A DNA stretch of 64,000 bases from Rutpela maculata (lineage: Eukaryota; Arthropoda; Insecta; Coleoptera; Cerambycidae). Numbering within the stretch: the first letter of the stretch is position 1; every line of letters begins with the position of its first letter. The position numbers were made by a program, and so were the translations under genes. Shown piece by piece: positions 1-11,012 of this stretch. Under the pieces are notes generated by a model. That model was not told where the DNA came from, searched no databases, and saw only the letters and a list, made by a program, of their open reading frames with translations. The stretch is taken from NCBI GenBank assembly GCA_936432065.2, contig OW386286.2:262341987-262405986 (forward strand), in the 5' to 3' direction.

Positions 1-3
1 ACT

Positions 4-1395
4 TATAGCCCTGTGAATGAACGTTTAATAAGGGGGTCTAGAGGGAAATATTGAGATTAAAATTTTTGACTTGCTGTGTTTGGACTATTTAGGAGGTAAA
101 CATACCAAAAGTCCCCGAACGTAGGAGGTGGGGGGACGATGAAGGCCTCGGTTTTCTGTTTTTCGTTCATATCTCGAAAACGGTTAGCTCTAATCAAAAA
201 GTGGCTATATGCAAAATTAAAGCTGACTAAATTTTCTACAGTAATGTTTCTATTAATTTTTTTCGTATCTGTTATGGTTCAGTAATTGTATATCTTTTGA
301 CTGTATTCTAACTTTATTATAAATTGAATAAAAATTTTAATCGTAGAAAAAAATTTATTGTACAGATATCCATTTCACAGCAAACTAAACTCAAATTTCG
401 AATAAAAAATGTCTTTGCGTCTGTAAGTGTGTGTGTGCGTGTATATGTATGTGTGCGTGTATACCGTTTCTTGTAGACACGATAACTTCTATTAGACTTA
501 AAATATTTAATTACAATTTGGAATATATGTAAAACAGCATATTACAATAATCCGTATTGAAATTGGACCATAGTACATGGTGATAACCAGAGACCTACAC
601 TCTCATATGTAAAATAGGTTTTATATTAATTTCAGAACAAAATATTACTAAGGTTTTTGATTAAGCATATACCGGGTGTATGTTAGGCAAACCAACTTTA
701 TTTAAATTAGATGATATATCAATGTTTTCCTAAAATATGGCGCATGGTATTTTTAATAAGATTATTATAAAGTGAGAGTTTGTAGGCCTCTGGTTATCAC
801 CATATATTACAGATATGGCCCAATTTCAATAGGGATTATTGTAATATGCTGTTTTACATATGCTCCAAATTGTAATTAAATATTTTAAGTCTAACAGAAG
901 TTATCATGTTTACAAAAAACGCTATACACGCACACATACATATACACGCACGCACACACTTACAGACGCAAAGACATTTGTTATTCGATATTTGAGTTCA
1001 GTCTGCTGTGAAACGGATATCCGTACAAGAAATTTTTTTCTACGATGGGTTATTAAATTTTTTATTCAATTTATAATAAATTTATAACAAAGTTAGAATA
1101 CAGTCAAAAGATATACAATTCATTACTGAACCATAACAGATACGAAAAAAAAATAATAGAAATATTATTGTAGAAGTTTTAGCCAGCTTTAATTTTGCAT
1201 ATAGCTACTTTTTGATTAGGGCTAACCGTTTTCGAGATATGAGCAAAAAAACCAAAAACCGGGACTTTTTTCGTGCCCCCCTGCACCCCCCTCCTACGTT
1301 CGGGGACTTCCGGTATGTTTACCTCCTAAATAGTCCAAACACAGCTCTCAAGTCAAAAATTGTGATCTTGGCATTTCCCTCTAGAAATCATCCAT
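4..1395. repeat. Long foldback (inverted-repeat) element
   Basis: Two arms face each other: about 36-612 and 770-1390, separated by a spacer of about 160 bp. The arms share GTTTGGACTATTTAGGAGG (left, near 78) and its reverse complement near 1316-1335, the GT/CA-rich tracts at 420-470 and 930-965, and the ACCAGAGACCT / AGGCCTCTGGT pair next to the spacer. Divergence is moderate. The outer left end resembles one end of the repeat at 62.15-62.41 kb, so the left terminus probably reaches about position 4. No intact coding sequence is visible; short open frames inside the arms contain no recognisable domain. Probably a non-autonomous DNA transposon; family not identified. Confidence 0.8.
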
Positions 1396-1445
1396 CGTCA
1401 GGACTGTTAGGCTTAGAAAAGGTAAATAGCTTTTTTAGGTGATCA

Positions 1446-2620
1446 ATTTTTAATCAAAGTTCTTTTTGAAGTTGTCTTTACTCATTGAAAAAATAATGCA
1501 ACTAAGACAACATCTTGTCCAAAATAATTTGATTCCTATGACTCAGTCTGGATTTAGGCCTGGTCACAGTTGTACCACAACTTTGCTTCATATAGTTGAT
1601 GACATTATAGGAGCAGCGGATCGAGGAATGCGCACATGTTTAGTTCTGCTAGATTTTAGTAGAGACACTATAAATTATGATATGCTTACAGCTATACTTC
1701 ATTATCTCTGAAGATTCAGTACAATATATATATATATATAAAAAACGCGAGCAAAGTGTGCGATTAAATAACATAAGCTCTAATTATTTAACTTTGAAAT
1801 TCGGTGTAGGGTCCGTCCTTGGCCTACTGCTCTTTACAATTTATAAAAGTAACATTGTCAATTTTTAATTATTGTAAAATTCACTTATATGCAGATGACA
1901 CACAACTTTATTACTATTAGAAGTGGAGAGGGTCGGTTTCCATATAAATGAAGATATTAAAAAATTCATAATGGCAGTTCTAGGTCACTGTTTAATGATA
2001 AATCCAAACAAATCAGAAATTTTTGGACCCAAGAAACAAATAAATTATGTTAAATCTATTTTAAATATTGTTGTAGAAAACAACGTGCTGGATAAAAAAA
2101 GATAAGTTAAAACTCTTTGGTGTTATTATTGACAGTGATTTGAGATTTGGGAGACATGTTGATAAATTGCTTCAAAAACGTTATCTCTAAAATTAATATA
2201 TGGAAATAGGTACTCTGTTCCCCAGAAAAGATCATGTTTGGGAAACTCTAGTTTTATCTCTTCTTAATTATGCAGATTCTTTATATATTCCTTGCCTTAA
2301 TATACTTTACACAAGAAAAATACGAAAATTGCAAAATTCATGTCTTAGGGTAATATACGAAATTCGTAGAAATTAAAGAATATCACACAAATTACGCGAA
2401 GTAAAATGGCTTAATATGAAAAATAAAAAGATTCATCATGCTGCATGTTTGTTCCATGCATTAATAAATGCAGACACAACACAACAATCGTTTATTACTT
2501 AGAATAGGTAAAAAAAATCATGTGAATGTTTTATGTTTCAATTTTAAGCTTTTTTCAGATGTATTACTTTCTATTAAAAGTAGAGATATTAGAGGATTTC
2601 CATCGTCTTCATAATATTTG
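1446..2620 (+). pseudogene. Jockey/CR1-like LINE reverse transcriptase remnant
   Basis: Reading across frameshifts and stops gives the ordered motifs of a non-LTR reverse transcriptase. These are QSGFRPGHSC near 1545, LVLLDFSR near 1640, a degraded GxVxGSVLGxLLFTI block near 1803-1840, YADDTQL near 1890 (the catalytic YADD box), then the post-RT segment LSLLNYADS near 2258 and IRKLQNSCLRVIYEIRR near 2320. The product would have copied element RNA by target-primed reverse transcription. The endonuclease and ORF1 are absent and at least four frame breaks are present, so this is a dead 5'-truncated copy. It starts immediately beyond the foldback at 1-1395. Clade (Jockey versus CR1) is inferred from motif style only. 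Confidence 0.85.
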
Positions 2621-3094
2621 TATTTTATATACTTATTTGAAACGAAGTTATGGGCATCGTTTGGTTAATATTATAATAAAATACCGTACTCGATAAAGAC
2701 TTACAAAAATATGAAATTTATAGTTTGATGGTTTTATATAACTGAATTAACCGTAATTTTAATCAACTCTGAACTTTCCTCTCGCTGTATAATAGCCTAT
2801 AAAAGTAAAGTATACATTGTAATCAGCAGATAATTCGCTTTGGTTAATCTCCCATTACTTGCAAAATCGTTAGCTTGTAAGCTCATTTTGTGTCACTGAA
2901 TCAAAAAATGTAGTACTTTGAAGTTCCACGTTATCGTATTCACGATAATCTATTACCACAGGTTTGATATGTGATATTACTTTTTGTCTTTTATTAACAG
3001 ATGTAGGGAACTAATTCAACAAATTACTATGGCTAACATAATTTGTTCCATAAGCAATATTGCTTGTTGTCAATATTATTATGTATGTAAAATT
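2621..3094. other. Unassigned AT-rich spacer
   Basis: No coding frame, tandem repeat or inverted repeat that I could support. The first 100 bases may still belong to the 3' untranslated part of the preceding LINE. Confidence 0.4.
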
Positions 3095-4397
3095 GGAGTA
3101 AAACTAAGACTTTAAATTACATAAGAAATTGTTTTACAATAGCATTTTTTTTGTGGAACTTGTCGGAAACATTACAAGGAGTGTAACAGAAAGTTTTGTA
3201 ATAAATCTTTGTCTCTCAAGTCATTTGTTTAAACAATGGAATGTTGAAAATTGTGTGTTTTCGTAGTTTTTCTTAAATATTTCTGGTTGTATAGCTCGTA
3301 TCGCAATGAATAAGAAAATAAATTGTTCATAATAACATTCCTCAGAAAACTAGATTTATTCGAACCTTTTTGGTGAATTTGTTGGGTTGCTAAAACAAGG
3401 GTCGGAATCCTTCAGCGGTAACAGAGTCGCACTCAGGAGCATTGAATAAAGTACAATGAATTATATTAAATGTACATTGAAAAATAATATAGGTATTCCT
3501 TCATGAAATTTTATATCAATGTGTAAATTTACCTGTTAAATATACAACTGTATGGAATGGATTCACGAATATTAGACAACACCGGCACCGGTTGCCTCGT
3601 TCTGTCCGCTGCTCTATCCACTGAAAACTTTAACTAGCTGTACGGAAAACGCGGGTGAAAAGTTAATATTTTATTGTTGTAATTAATATAATGGCATAAT
3701 ATTTATTGATTAAAGTATGTGCATATTGTAGATTGTTTAAGAGGTCGCTTGGCCCCGAGCTGGCCTTTCTTCACCTCGACCTAAAAGGTCTTTTGTGAAG
3801 TCTTGTGTGTATTTTTCAGGTCATTCGTCAAATGCAACTTTATACTTTTTTACACTATTTACTTACAAAACACTTTTATTTCAGGCTAGTGCATACAAAT
3901 AGCAACATATAAAACGAAGCAATTTTCGGTTGACAATAATGTAAATCGAAATTATTTGTTAACCAAATTACGAAACCAACAAATCCATAAAACTTGTAGA
4001 TATTAAGTGAAATTAGCTGTCGCTTCGCATTATTTAGACACCTACTAGCTTATAAAATTAATTTAACTAAAACAAATACTCTTACAATCCGTATTTATAT
4101 TTATTAATTATTAAAAGACAAAAATACGGTTAATATAGAAAACAAACGACAAAAAAACATATAGCAAAATGTCAAAATAACATTGCTGCTGCGACCATGA
4201 GCATACTGCTCAGTGATAGTTTCAATAACGCCATTGAACTGCGCAAACAGTTTATACGAGTCAACCGGTATTTTCTATTAATCGTGGGCTGGATTTTGGC
4301 AGGTTGCCGCGAGTAGGCTGGACTTTGGTATTCCGCGTTAGCGAAACTATTTGTCTAGTAATTCTGCGTAGTTCTTATTGTGTTTATATTACGCAAA

Positions 4398-5499
4398 ATG
4401 CCAAAAATTAAAAGACGTGACGACTTAAAAGAATGGAAAACTACCCTGAATTGCATTTTGTTGATGTCAACGTACACTGTGATGCTTGTAAAACAATGGT
4501 TGACTTTAAAAGAAAGTGCAACTTTGATTACCACGTCAATTCGATGAAACATGTATCGAATATTAAAGTGCGGATGAATTCAAGTTGGATTTAATTAATT
4601 TTATGATTTCGTCCGACAGTCCATGGTACCAGCTCAACCGTCTGCGTTTTAGTCAATTTTTCGAAAAATACGCGAATTTCAAGCTTCCAGATGAATCATA
4701 TCTTTAGAAATGCTATCCTAAAGAAGAATGTGACAAAATGTTGGAGAAAATTCGAGAAGATCTTCAGAATAAGCACATAAATACAATTTTTAGAAAAATA
4801 CACGAATTTCAAGCTTCCAGATGAATCATATCTTCGGAAATGCTACCTTAAAGAAGAATGTGACACGAGGTTGGAGAAAATTCGAGGTCTTCAAAATAAA
4901 TACATATGTCTGAGTATTGACGAAGTGAAAGATGCAACAGGCCGCCAAATAATTAATATCCTTTTATGGGGTTTAAATAAAGGAGATGCTATGAAACCAC
5001 GTTTAGTGTCGTGCAAATTTGAAAAAAACTGATCACGTCACGATTGTTACCTCAGTAAAAGACAAGCTTAAGTGGTTGTGGAGGGAATCGAAACAATGTA
5101 ATAAAAACATGTTTATTTTATTAGTCACTGATGGGATATATGCTTAATGCAAGGAAGGTCTTCCAAGAGAAATATCCTGATTTAGTTTATTTTACATATG
5201 CGATTGCATCGAGTAGCAAAAAAAATCAGAGATTTATTTCCCAATGTGAATGACTTAATTTCAGAACTGAAAAAAAATTTCTTGAAGGCACCGAGCAGAA
5301 TCGCACAATTCTATGAACATTGTCCGGGGATACCCTACCACCGAAACCTATTGCTACGAGGTGGGGCACTTGGCTGCAGGTGGCATTTTATTATGCTAAA
5401 AATTTCGTAAATATTAGTAGTTTAATCAACACGTTCGATTCCCGTGAATCTATTACAATGTGTAAAGCGCAAAAGTTTTTTGGTAGTGGGGGTGAATGA
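4398..5499 (+). pseudogene. hAT transposase pseudogene with BED-like zinc finger
   Basis: Frame-corrected reading shows an N-terminal zinc-finger-like segment (HCDACKTM ... DYHVNSMKH, C-x2-C ... H-x4-H) near 4470-4550. Next comes a central segment with LSIDEVKDATGR near 4910-4945, where the aspartate fits the first catalytic position of the hAT RNase-H fold. After that come FILLVTDGIYA near 5115-5145, LHRVAKKIRDLFPNVNDLI near 5200-5260 and an ATRWGTWLQ block near 5350, all characteristic of insect hAT transposases related to CGBP1. A 130-bp tandem duplication (about 4657-4916) and several frameshifts kill the frame. The C-terminal hATC dimerisation region is not seen. Family assignment is firm; exact lineage is inferred. 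Confidence 0.85.
4657..4916 (+). repeat. 130-bp tandem duplication inside the hAT transposase
   Basis: CAAGCTTCCAGATGAATCAT occurs at 4680 and again at 4810, with the surrounding 110 or so bases repeated with scattered substitutions. The 130-bp period is not a multiple of three, so the duplication itself breaks the reading frame. Confidence 0.85.
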
Positions 5500-5504
5500 T
5501 ACTT

Positions 5505-5797
5505 GCTCGATTTACCTATTTACCTCCATTTACTCCAATTTACCCCCCAACCCCTCAATGGAATAAGATCAAAATATAATCTAGTTCCAGATCTCGTTAA
5601 AATACATACGTGTACCAAATTTCAAGTCAATACCTTAAACGGTTCCAGAGTAATCGTGCGCACTAAAAAAAGTTACCGACTGACAGACAGATTTTTTTTT
5701 GCTTAAACTTAAAATCTTAATGTTTCATGACATTTTAAGCCTATTTTAACAATATTTTTTTTGCATCACTATACTTCCACTGGATGTGGAAGTAATT
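5505..5797 (-). repeat. ACTTCCAC dispersed repeat, partial copy 1
   Basis: Ends at the palindromic motif ACTTCCACTGGATGTGGAAGT and carries the family's internal landmarks: TTTCAAGTCAATACCTTAAA, CGGTTCCAGAGTAATCGTGCG and GACTGACAGACAG. Same family as 22911-23595, 49078-51171 (split), 53395-54082 and 31610-39445 (split). Only the ACTTCCAC-proximal half is present here. Confidence 0.85.
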
Positions 5798-7611
5798 AAA
5801 TATCAAGTCAAGTCCGACTCTGTTAACGCTGAAAAAATTCCGACCCTTGGCTATAAATGAAAACAATAAATAGCAGCCATTTTTAAACAATTCATGATAA
5901 CTTAAACAATAATGTAACTATTTTGACGAAGTTTTAGGAAACGATGTCTCTAAATCGTCATACGAAATTTCAAGTTAGTATGTTGGCAACAACGCCTAGA
6001 AAACAAAGGCAAAGTCGAAAATTCAATCCTCGATTGTTTAAATGCATCAAGTTGTGCAGCAAAAAATGGTTTTCAATTTGTAGTTTCATTTATCTTTTTT
6101 TAAATTATTAAATCATTTTTTCTTAATTTTTTTATTTTTTCTTATAAGCAAATTCACTTTTCTCATCAATGTTTTGCTTAAGAAGAATGTCATATCTCGG
6201 CTTCTATTTAGCCTAGGAAGAACTTTTTTTTTAATTGTTTTTTTCTTTATGTGCTTTTAACACATGTTAATAATTTTTATTTTTGGGCAACATATTGATG
6301 AGAATAATGAATTTATTTATAAAAAAAATTAAACAAATTTATAAAAATGGCTTAAAAATTAAAAAAAAATGGTTAATATCACTGAGAAGAACATAAAAGA
6401 AGAATCTGAAAAAAAATTTGCTGTACGACTTGTTACACTTAAACAATCGACGATTTAATTTTCGTCTTTGCTTTTGTTTTTTAAGCGTTGTTGTCATCAT
6501 ATCAACTTGAAATTTGGTACGACGATTTGGCTCCACTAGAGACATCGCTTCCTAAAATTTCGGTAAAATATTTGCATTATTGTTTAAGTTATCAATTGTT
6601 TAAAAATAGCTGCTCATTAGTCTTTTTGTTTGTTAAGTTTTGTTTACATTTTTATTTATTAAGTTGCAAACTTAAACAAACTAACGAAGAAGGTTCGGAT
6701 AAATCTAGTTTTCTGCGGAATCTTATTATAAAGAGTATCTTTTTTTATTCATTGTAATACATACATATTTAAGAGAAACTCCGAAAACACATAATTTTCA
6801 ACATTCTTTTGTTTAAGCAAATGACTTGCGGGACAAAGATTTATTCCAAAACTTTTTGCTGCACTCCTTGTAATGTTTCCGATAAGTTCCAGCAAAAACA
6901 AAAAGCTATTGTAAAACAATTCCCTACAAATTTTAATTTTACTTCACTAGAAACCTACCAAGTAATTCTCCATTGTCTCATTTTATGGATACATTTTTGT
7001 TTAACGTAATTTATTCTAAAGTCGTTGAACAATGCATTATTTTTTTGATTTTAGAAATATGGCCTACAGTTAGATATCTTTCAAATAATCAGTGGCTTTC
7101 TAGTTACAAACAAAGCATATGCTCAATTATTCAGAGAAGTGGGAAATGTATGTCCACTAGGGTGGCCCTTATTTTTCAATATATATTTTTTTCTTTTGCG
7201 ACGCCCCTTATATTTGTTCTACTTGGTAAAAAAATAATTTCTACCAAATATGAAATTTTTTGGAGCACGGGATCACGTGGCACATTACAGTTAAAATTTT
7301 TTATTTTTTTATAACTAGGTAGGTACCGTAAATTTATATCCCTCTTATTTAAACAACTGAGCAAGGTATATAGGGCGAGTGGAGCTTGGAACATATGAGT
7401 TCTGAGCTCCACCAACCCTGAAATAATAGGAGCAATAAATATTGTAGTGGGGAGATATGTAGGAGGTGCCCTTATCACCTGATATGCTCAGTTCTTTAGT
7501 TTCTTGCGCCCGCGCCCTTGGAAAGTAAACAAGTTCTTACTAGTCTATAAAACGAATTCGTTTTGAATTATGAAATAAAGTAAAAGTAATAAATAAAAAT
7601 CTACAAATGAA

Positions 7612-7800
7612 ATGGCAACAAGACAAAAAGAGAAGCTGTATCTTCTTCAACATGACGAAAGTCAAATTATTGGAGCCAAATTACCATCAAATGGACCCAG
7701 TCTAGCCATCAAGTATTACAAGGTATATTTTAAATTAAACTGTAGAAATCATCTCATGATAAATAATTTTTTTTTTCATTTTAGAAAGAGAAGTGGTTGA
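7612..7800 (+). pseudogene. Left-arm copy of the palindrome's coding remnant
   Basis: Opens with ATGGCAACAAGACAAAAAG and encodes a basic start (MATRQKEK) followed by LYLLQHDESQIIGAKLP. It then jumps, through the roughly 315-bp deletion, to SLAIKYYK. After the sequence TACAAG there is GTATAT, and a pyrimidine-rich TTTTCATTTTAG follows at about 7785, so a GT...AG intron is possible. The same MATRQK start is present in the right arm on the minus strand (8355-8357 back to 8280). I do not recognise the protein family with certainty. Confidence 0.5.
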
Positions 7801-7920
7801 ATTGGAATTTTCAACAGATTATGAATAAGTACAGGAACTGGAAATCCAATTCAACCACTTCACTTTTTAAAATTAAAAAAAAAAAAATGATTTATCATGA
7901 GCTGATTTTTACAGTTTAAC

Positions 7921-8283
7921 TTAAAATATACCTTGTAATACTTGATGGCTAGACTGCTTTAATTCCTTTTGCTTCTTTCGAGATTCTTTCCTTTGTTCCT
8001 TTAGTAATAAAACACGATCTCCACCGATCATTGATCCAGGTCGGCCTTTTTTTCTTTGGTTTAAAAGGAAAAGTTTGTCTTCTTCAATGCTAATCATCTC
8101 TAACGCATCGGCATGAGCGATATCGAATAAGTCATCCACTTTATTAAGAAAATTTCGCTCCTTCTTTTCCTGTAGTTGATTTCGACGTTTACAAGTTTTT
8201 TGTAGTGTTTTCCATTCTTGATACAATAATTCCAATTTCCCAATGCTACGCTGAAACTTTCTCTCAGAACTTGTCCATTTCAT
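7921..8283 (-). CDS. Lys/Glu-rich protein fragment, unknown function
   Basis: A 120-residue open frame with protein-like composition: long charged, probably helical or coiled-coil stretches, LYQEWKTLQK near residue 20-29, DLFDIAHADALEMI near residue 51-64 and LNQRKKGRPGSMIGGDR near residue 74-90. Its ATG overlaps the stop of the upstream MATRQKKK frame (8357 to 8280) in an ATGA arrangement, so the two are probably one ancestral frame split by a one-base shift. It lies wholly in the right arm of the palindrome. The motif style recalls uncharacterised insect proteins, but I cannot name a family. It could be a captured host gene piece or an element-encoded protein; decay is likely. Confidence 0.5.
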   Translation of the reverse strand: MKWTSSERKFQRSIGKLELLYQEWKTLQKTCKRRNQLQEKKERNFLNKVDDLFDIAHADALEMISIEEDKLFLLNQRKKGRPGSMIGGDRVLLLKEQRKESRKKQKELKQSSHQVLQGIF

Positions 8284-8829
8284 GGTAATTTGGCTCCAAT
8301 AATTTGACTTTCGTCATGTTGAAGAAGATACAGCTTCTTTTTTTGTCTTGTTGCCATTTCATTTGTAGATTTTTATTTATTACTTTTACTATATTTTACA
8401 ATTTTAGCACAACAAATTCGTTTTATAGACTAGTAAGAACTTGTTTACTTTCCACGGGCCGGGCGCAAGAAACTAAAGATATCATATCAGGTGATAAGGG
8501 CACCTCCTACATATCTCCCCACTACAATATCTATTACTCCTATTATTTCAGAGTTGATGGAGCTCAGAACTCATATGTTCTAAGCTACACTCGCCCTATA
8601 TACCTTGCTCAATTGTTTAAATAAGAAGGATATAAATTTACGGTACCTACCTAGTTATAAAAAAATAAAATTTTTAACTGTAATGTGCCACGTGATCCCG
8701 TGCTCCAAAAAATTTCAAATTTGGTACAAATTATTTTTTTACCAAGTAGAACAAATATAAGAGGCGTCGTAAAGAAAAAAAAATATATTGAAAAATAAGG
8801 GCCACCCTAATGTTCACACAGATTGTAAA

Positions 8830-9525
8830 CTGTTGCTAAAGTCAGTTGGAAAATCATAAAAAAGGCAGACAAAGCGCCGATGTTTGATCTATGCTGGAGT
8901 CAATGTACCGCCGCGGTAAAGATGACATGCTTTCTCAATTGGTATTAGCAATACTATAGGATAATGAGCGATTGCAAGGGCTATTAATAATAAATTAAAG
9001 TGAATATCAATGTTTATTTATTTTTTTGTCCTTATTTTTAATTTGAAAAGTTTAAAATGGAGGTAAGCTTGTTTAGTTGAGCAGAAAGATTGAATAAATG
9101 CCACGAATTGTAATGTTGTAATCTACGTGTTGCGACGAATTGCCGCAAGTACATTTTTATCCTTATATCTTGTCAGAGTGAGTGTGCTTAATTGGTCTCT
9201 ATATGTATCTTTTTGTTATTTTTCTAAGGTATTTCTATTCAATTTTTATTATCGTAGTGAGAATTATTTTTTAACTCTGTTTTTTAGCCATTGAGGTTTG
9301 CGTTGAATTTATTTCTGTATGGGTTAGCCCAATTGAAATGTTACAGATAGGGAAATGCCAGTCTATACATTGCTGTGTCTATGGGTGTAATAAAACTGTT
9401 TGTAGTATTTTACGGCGACAAAACTGCATGCTGGTACTGTAAAAGGCCGACCCAGCGATTTTACCACAAGTAATGACGTTTGATTGGTGCAATTAAAAAG
9501 TGGGATTTCATTGGCGTGTTATTGA
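8830..9525. other. Unassigned spacer
   Basis: AT-rich DNA with no supportable reading frame or repeat; a short CG-containing block near 8880-8940 has no recognisable identity. Confidence 0.4.
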
Positions 9526-9616
9526 GTTAAATAATAAAAATTAATAGTTTAAAAAACTAAAAAACACGCTTTTATAAATACTGCGCTAAAAAACAAAAAA
9601 TAATCATCGAACCTAG

Positions 9617-10682
9617 AACTTTAGACCCTCATTTAAAATGGAATCATCATATCACCAACACCGTAAAAAAACTAAGATCTTTAATTTACAGATTTAAAAT
9701 ATTAAAAGATATATTAAGCAAGAAACACATTAAAATCATTTATTATGGCATGATTGAATCGATTTTAAAATATGGTATTGTAGCATGGGGAGGTGCAAAC
9801 AAAACTAACATTACACCATTAATATTAATCCAAAAAATATATTTAAAGATCTTATATGGAAAACCCAACCTTTATCCTACTGAATTATTATACAGAGTCA
9901 GAATTATTAAATGTCCGTAAGCTATATTCGCAATGTTTATTAATGTACCAATACAAAATATACTCAGAAACAACACTCGTTGATCATAACTACTACACAA
10001 GAGGTAAAACTAAAAAACAAATAAAGGTAGTCGTTGCACAAAAGACTATAGGAACAAAATGTTTTGTCTACTTAGGTCCTAAATTATATAATAAGCTCCC
10101 AGAAGATATTAAACAAATCAGATCTGTAACAAAATATAAAAAAGAAATAAAAAATGGCTGCTGAACATAAATTACACAGAAATAGATACATTTATTAATA
10201 CTGGAAGTCTTTAAGCTTTCTTTTAGTCTTTAAGTTTTGTAATTCCTCAAATTTATGTTTTTTACTTTTTGTAAATTTTCGTTTTTAAGTTAACTTCTAA
10301 TATTTTAATTTTAATATTTTTCTTAATATTAATACCTGAAAATTCACTAACAGCAAATTCTATTACAATTAAATGAAAATACATGTTTTATAAAATCCAT
10401 GAAAACTTATATTGATAATATCCAACACGGGTCTATTGCCTTTGCATTCAGGTTCTTAGGACCCTTCGCAAAATAAATAGAACTTAGTTGGGTATTTCGC
10501 ATATGTACGCACACTCTTATGAAACTACCCATTGCTCACAGACTCTAACGAGTCTAAGCAATCACTCATTTATTTATTTATACCTATGCCTATACCTTTA
10601 TATTAAAATTAATCATTGTATCTTTTGTTAACCTATATAAATAAATAAATATTCTATTCTATTCTATTCTATTCTATTCTTT
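9617..10682 (+). pseudogene. LINE 3' end with (ATTCT)n tail
   Basis: The first frame (to about 9918) reads WNHHITNTVKKLRSLIYRF, YYGMIESILKYGIVAWGG and LYGKPNLYPTELLYRVRI, which is the post-RT C-terminal segment of Jockey/CR1-type LINEs. A frameshift then moves the reading into 9919-10164 (LYSQCLLMYQYK ... NYYTRGK ... FVYLGPKLYNKLPEDIK), the usual C-terminal end of such proteins. The 3' untranslated region ends in a pentamer tail (ATTCT)n at 10652-10682. The piece sits in the left arm of the 9535-11572 element, so it inserted there later. Strongly 5'-truncated and dead. Confidence 0.85.
10652..10682 (+). repeat. (ATTCT)n microsatellite
   Basis: About six ATTCT pentamers, preceded by AAATAAATAAAT. 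Position and context mark it as the 3' tail of the LINE. Confidence 0.9.
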
Positions 10683-10805
10683 GTCTACCCCGTAAGGGTC
10701 TTAGTGTAAGCCGTGTTTGTAATTACCATTGAGTTAGAATATAAGGAGATGCCATGCTGTACAAATTTCCTATACAGAAACGGCACCGGTAGGCGTGGCT
10801 AAACG

Positions 10806-11012
10806 TTGGAACAAGATGGTGGTTTTGCCAGACCCGGACTATTTAAAATTATAAGAACTTTGTACCCCGACGAGACGGCCTATCTGAATAACGCAAAAAA
10901 AATGTTGAATTCAGTAAATGCAAGATTTTTAGCAAAAAGAATTAGAAAAACATATACAAATAAAACGCAAAATAAACAAATTAATATATATTTATTGACC
11001 TCTAAACAATAA
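10806..11012 (+). CDS. 68-residue open frame, unknown
   Basis: A short frame inside the 9535-11572 element: a DETAYLNNAKKMLNSVNARF block followed by a basic, Asn/Lys-rich tail and a stop at the AT-rich 3' side. It could be the end of an element-encoded protein or chance; I recognise no domain. Confidence 0.2.
   Translation: MEQDGGFARPGLFKIIRTLYPDETAYLNNAKKMLNSVNARFLAKRIRKTYTNKTQNKQINIYLLTSKQ

Larger units (their letters stand above)
3396..5849 (+). mobile_element. hAT-type DNA transposon, decayed
   Basis: Terminal inverted repeats of about 36-40 bp begin CAAGGGTCGGAAT at 3396 and end with the complementary ATTCCGACCCTTG at 5849. Both continue inward through an AGCG(G/T)TAACAGAGTCG block. 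The flanks read GCTAAAA on the left (3389-3395) and GCTATAAA on the right (5850-5857), compatible with a decayed 8-bp target duplication, which is the hAT hallmark. The element holds a broken hAT transposase at 4398-5499 and, near its right end, a copy of a dispersed repeat (5505-5797). It is inserted in the left arm of the palindromic element 3095-6945. Confidence 0.75.
3095..6945. repeat. Large palindromic element, interrupted by a hAT
   Basis: The left arm is 3123-3395 continued at 5850-6178; the right arm is about 6285-6935. Matching blocks include GCTATTGTAAAACAATT near 6905 against its reverse complement near 3130, and AGCAGCCATTTTTAAACAATT near 5873 against AATTGTTTAAAAATAGCTGCT near 6595. 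The left arm is contiguous only when 3396-5849 is removed, so the palindrome is older than that insertion. The centre (6180-6285) is AT-rich. Short frames in the right arm reflect the palindrome and show no domains. Element family unknown. Confidence 0.75.
7160..8807. repeat. TA-flanked 1.65-kb palindromic element
   Basis: The ends read TA-GGGTGGCCC (7158 onward) and GGGCCACCC-TA (to 8809), as expected for a TA target duplication. Arms are 7160-7807 and about 7845-8807, with a centre of about 37 bp. The arms agree over long blocks, for example CACCTCCTACATATCTCCCC near 8502 and its complement near 7450. The right arm is about 315 bp longer because the left arm lacks the segment matching about 7956-8270. 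Both arms carry the same coding remnant, in opposite orientation. Tc1/mariner-like mobilisation is inferred from the TA duplication only. Confidence 0.85.

Noticed and set aside
860..1442. Two 75-residue frames in the first foldback
   Set aside because: One runs through CA-repeat DNA and both fall within a non-coding inverted-repeat arm.
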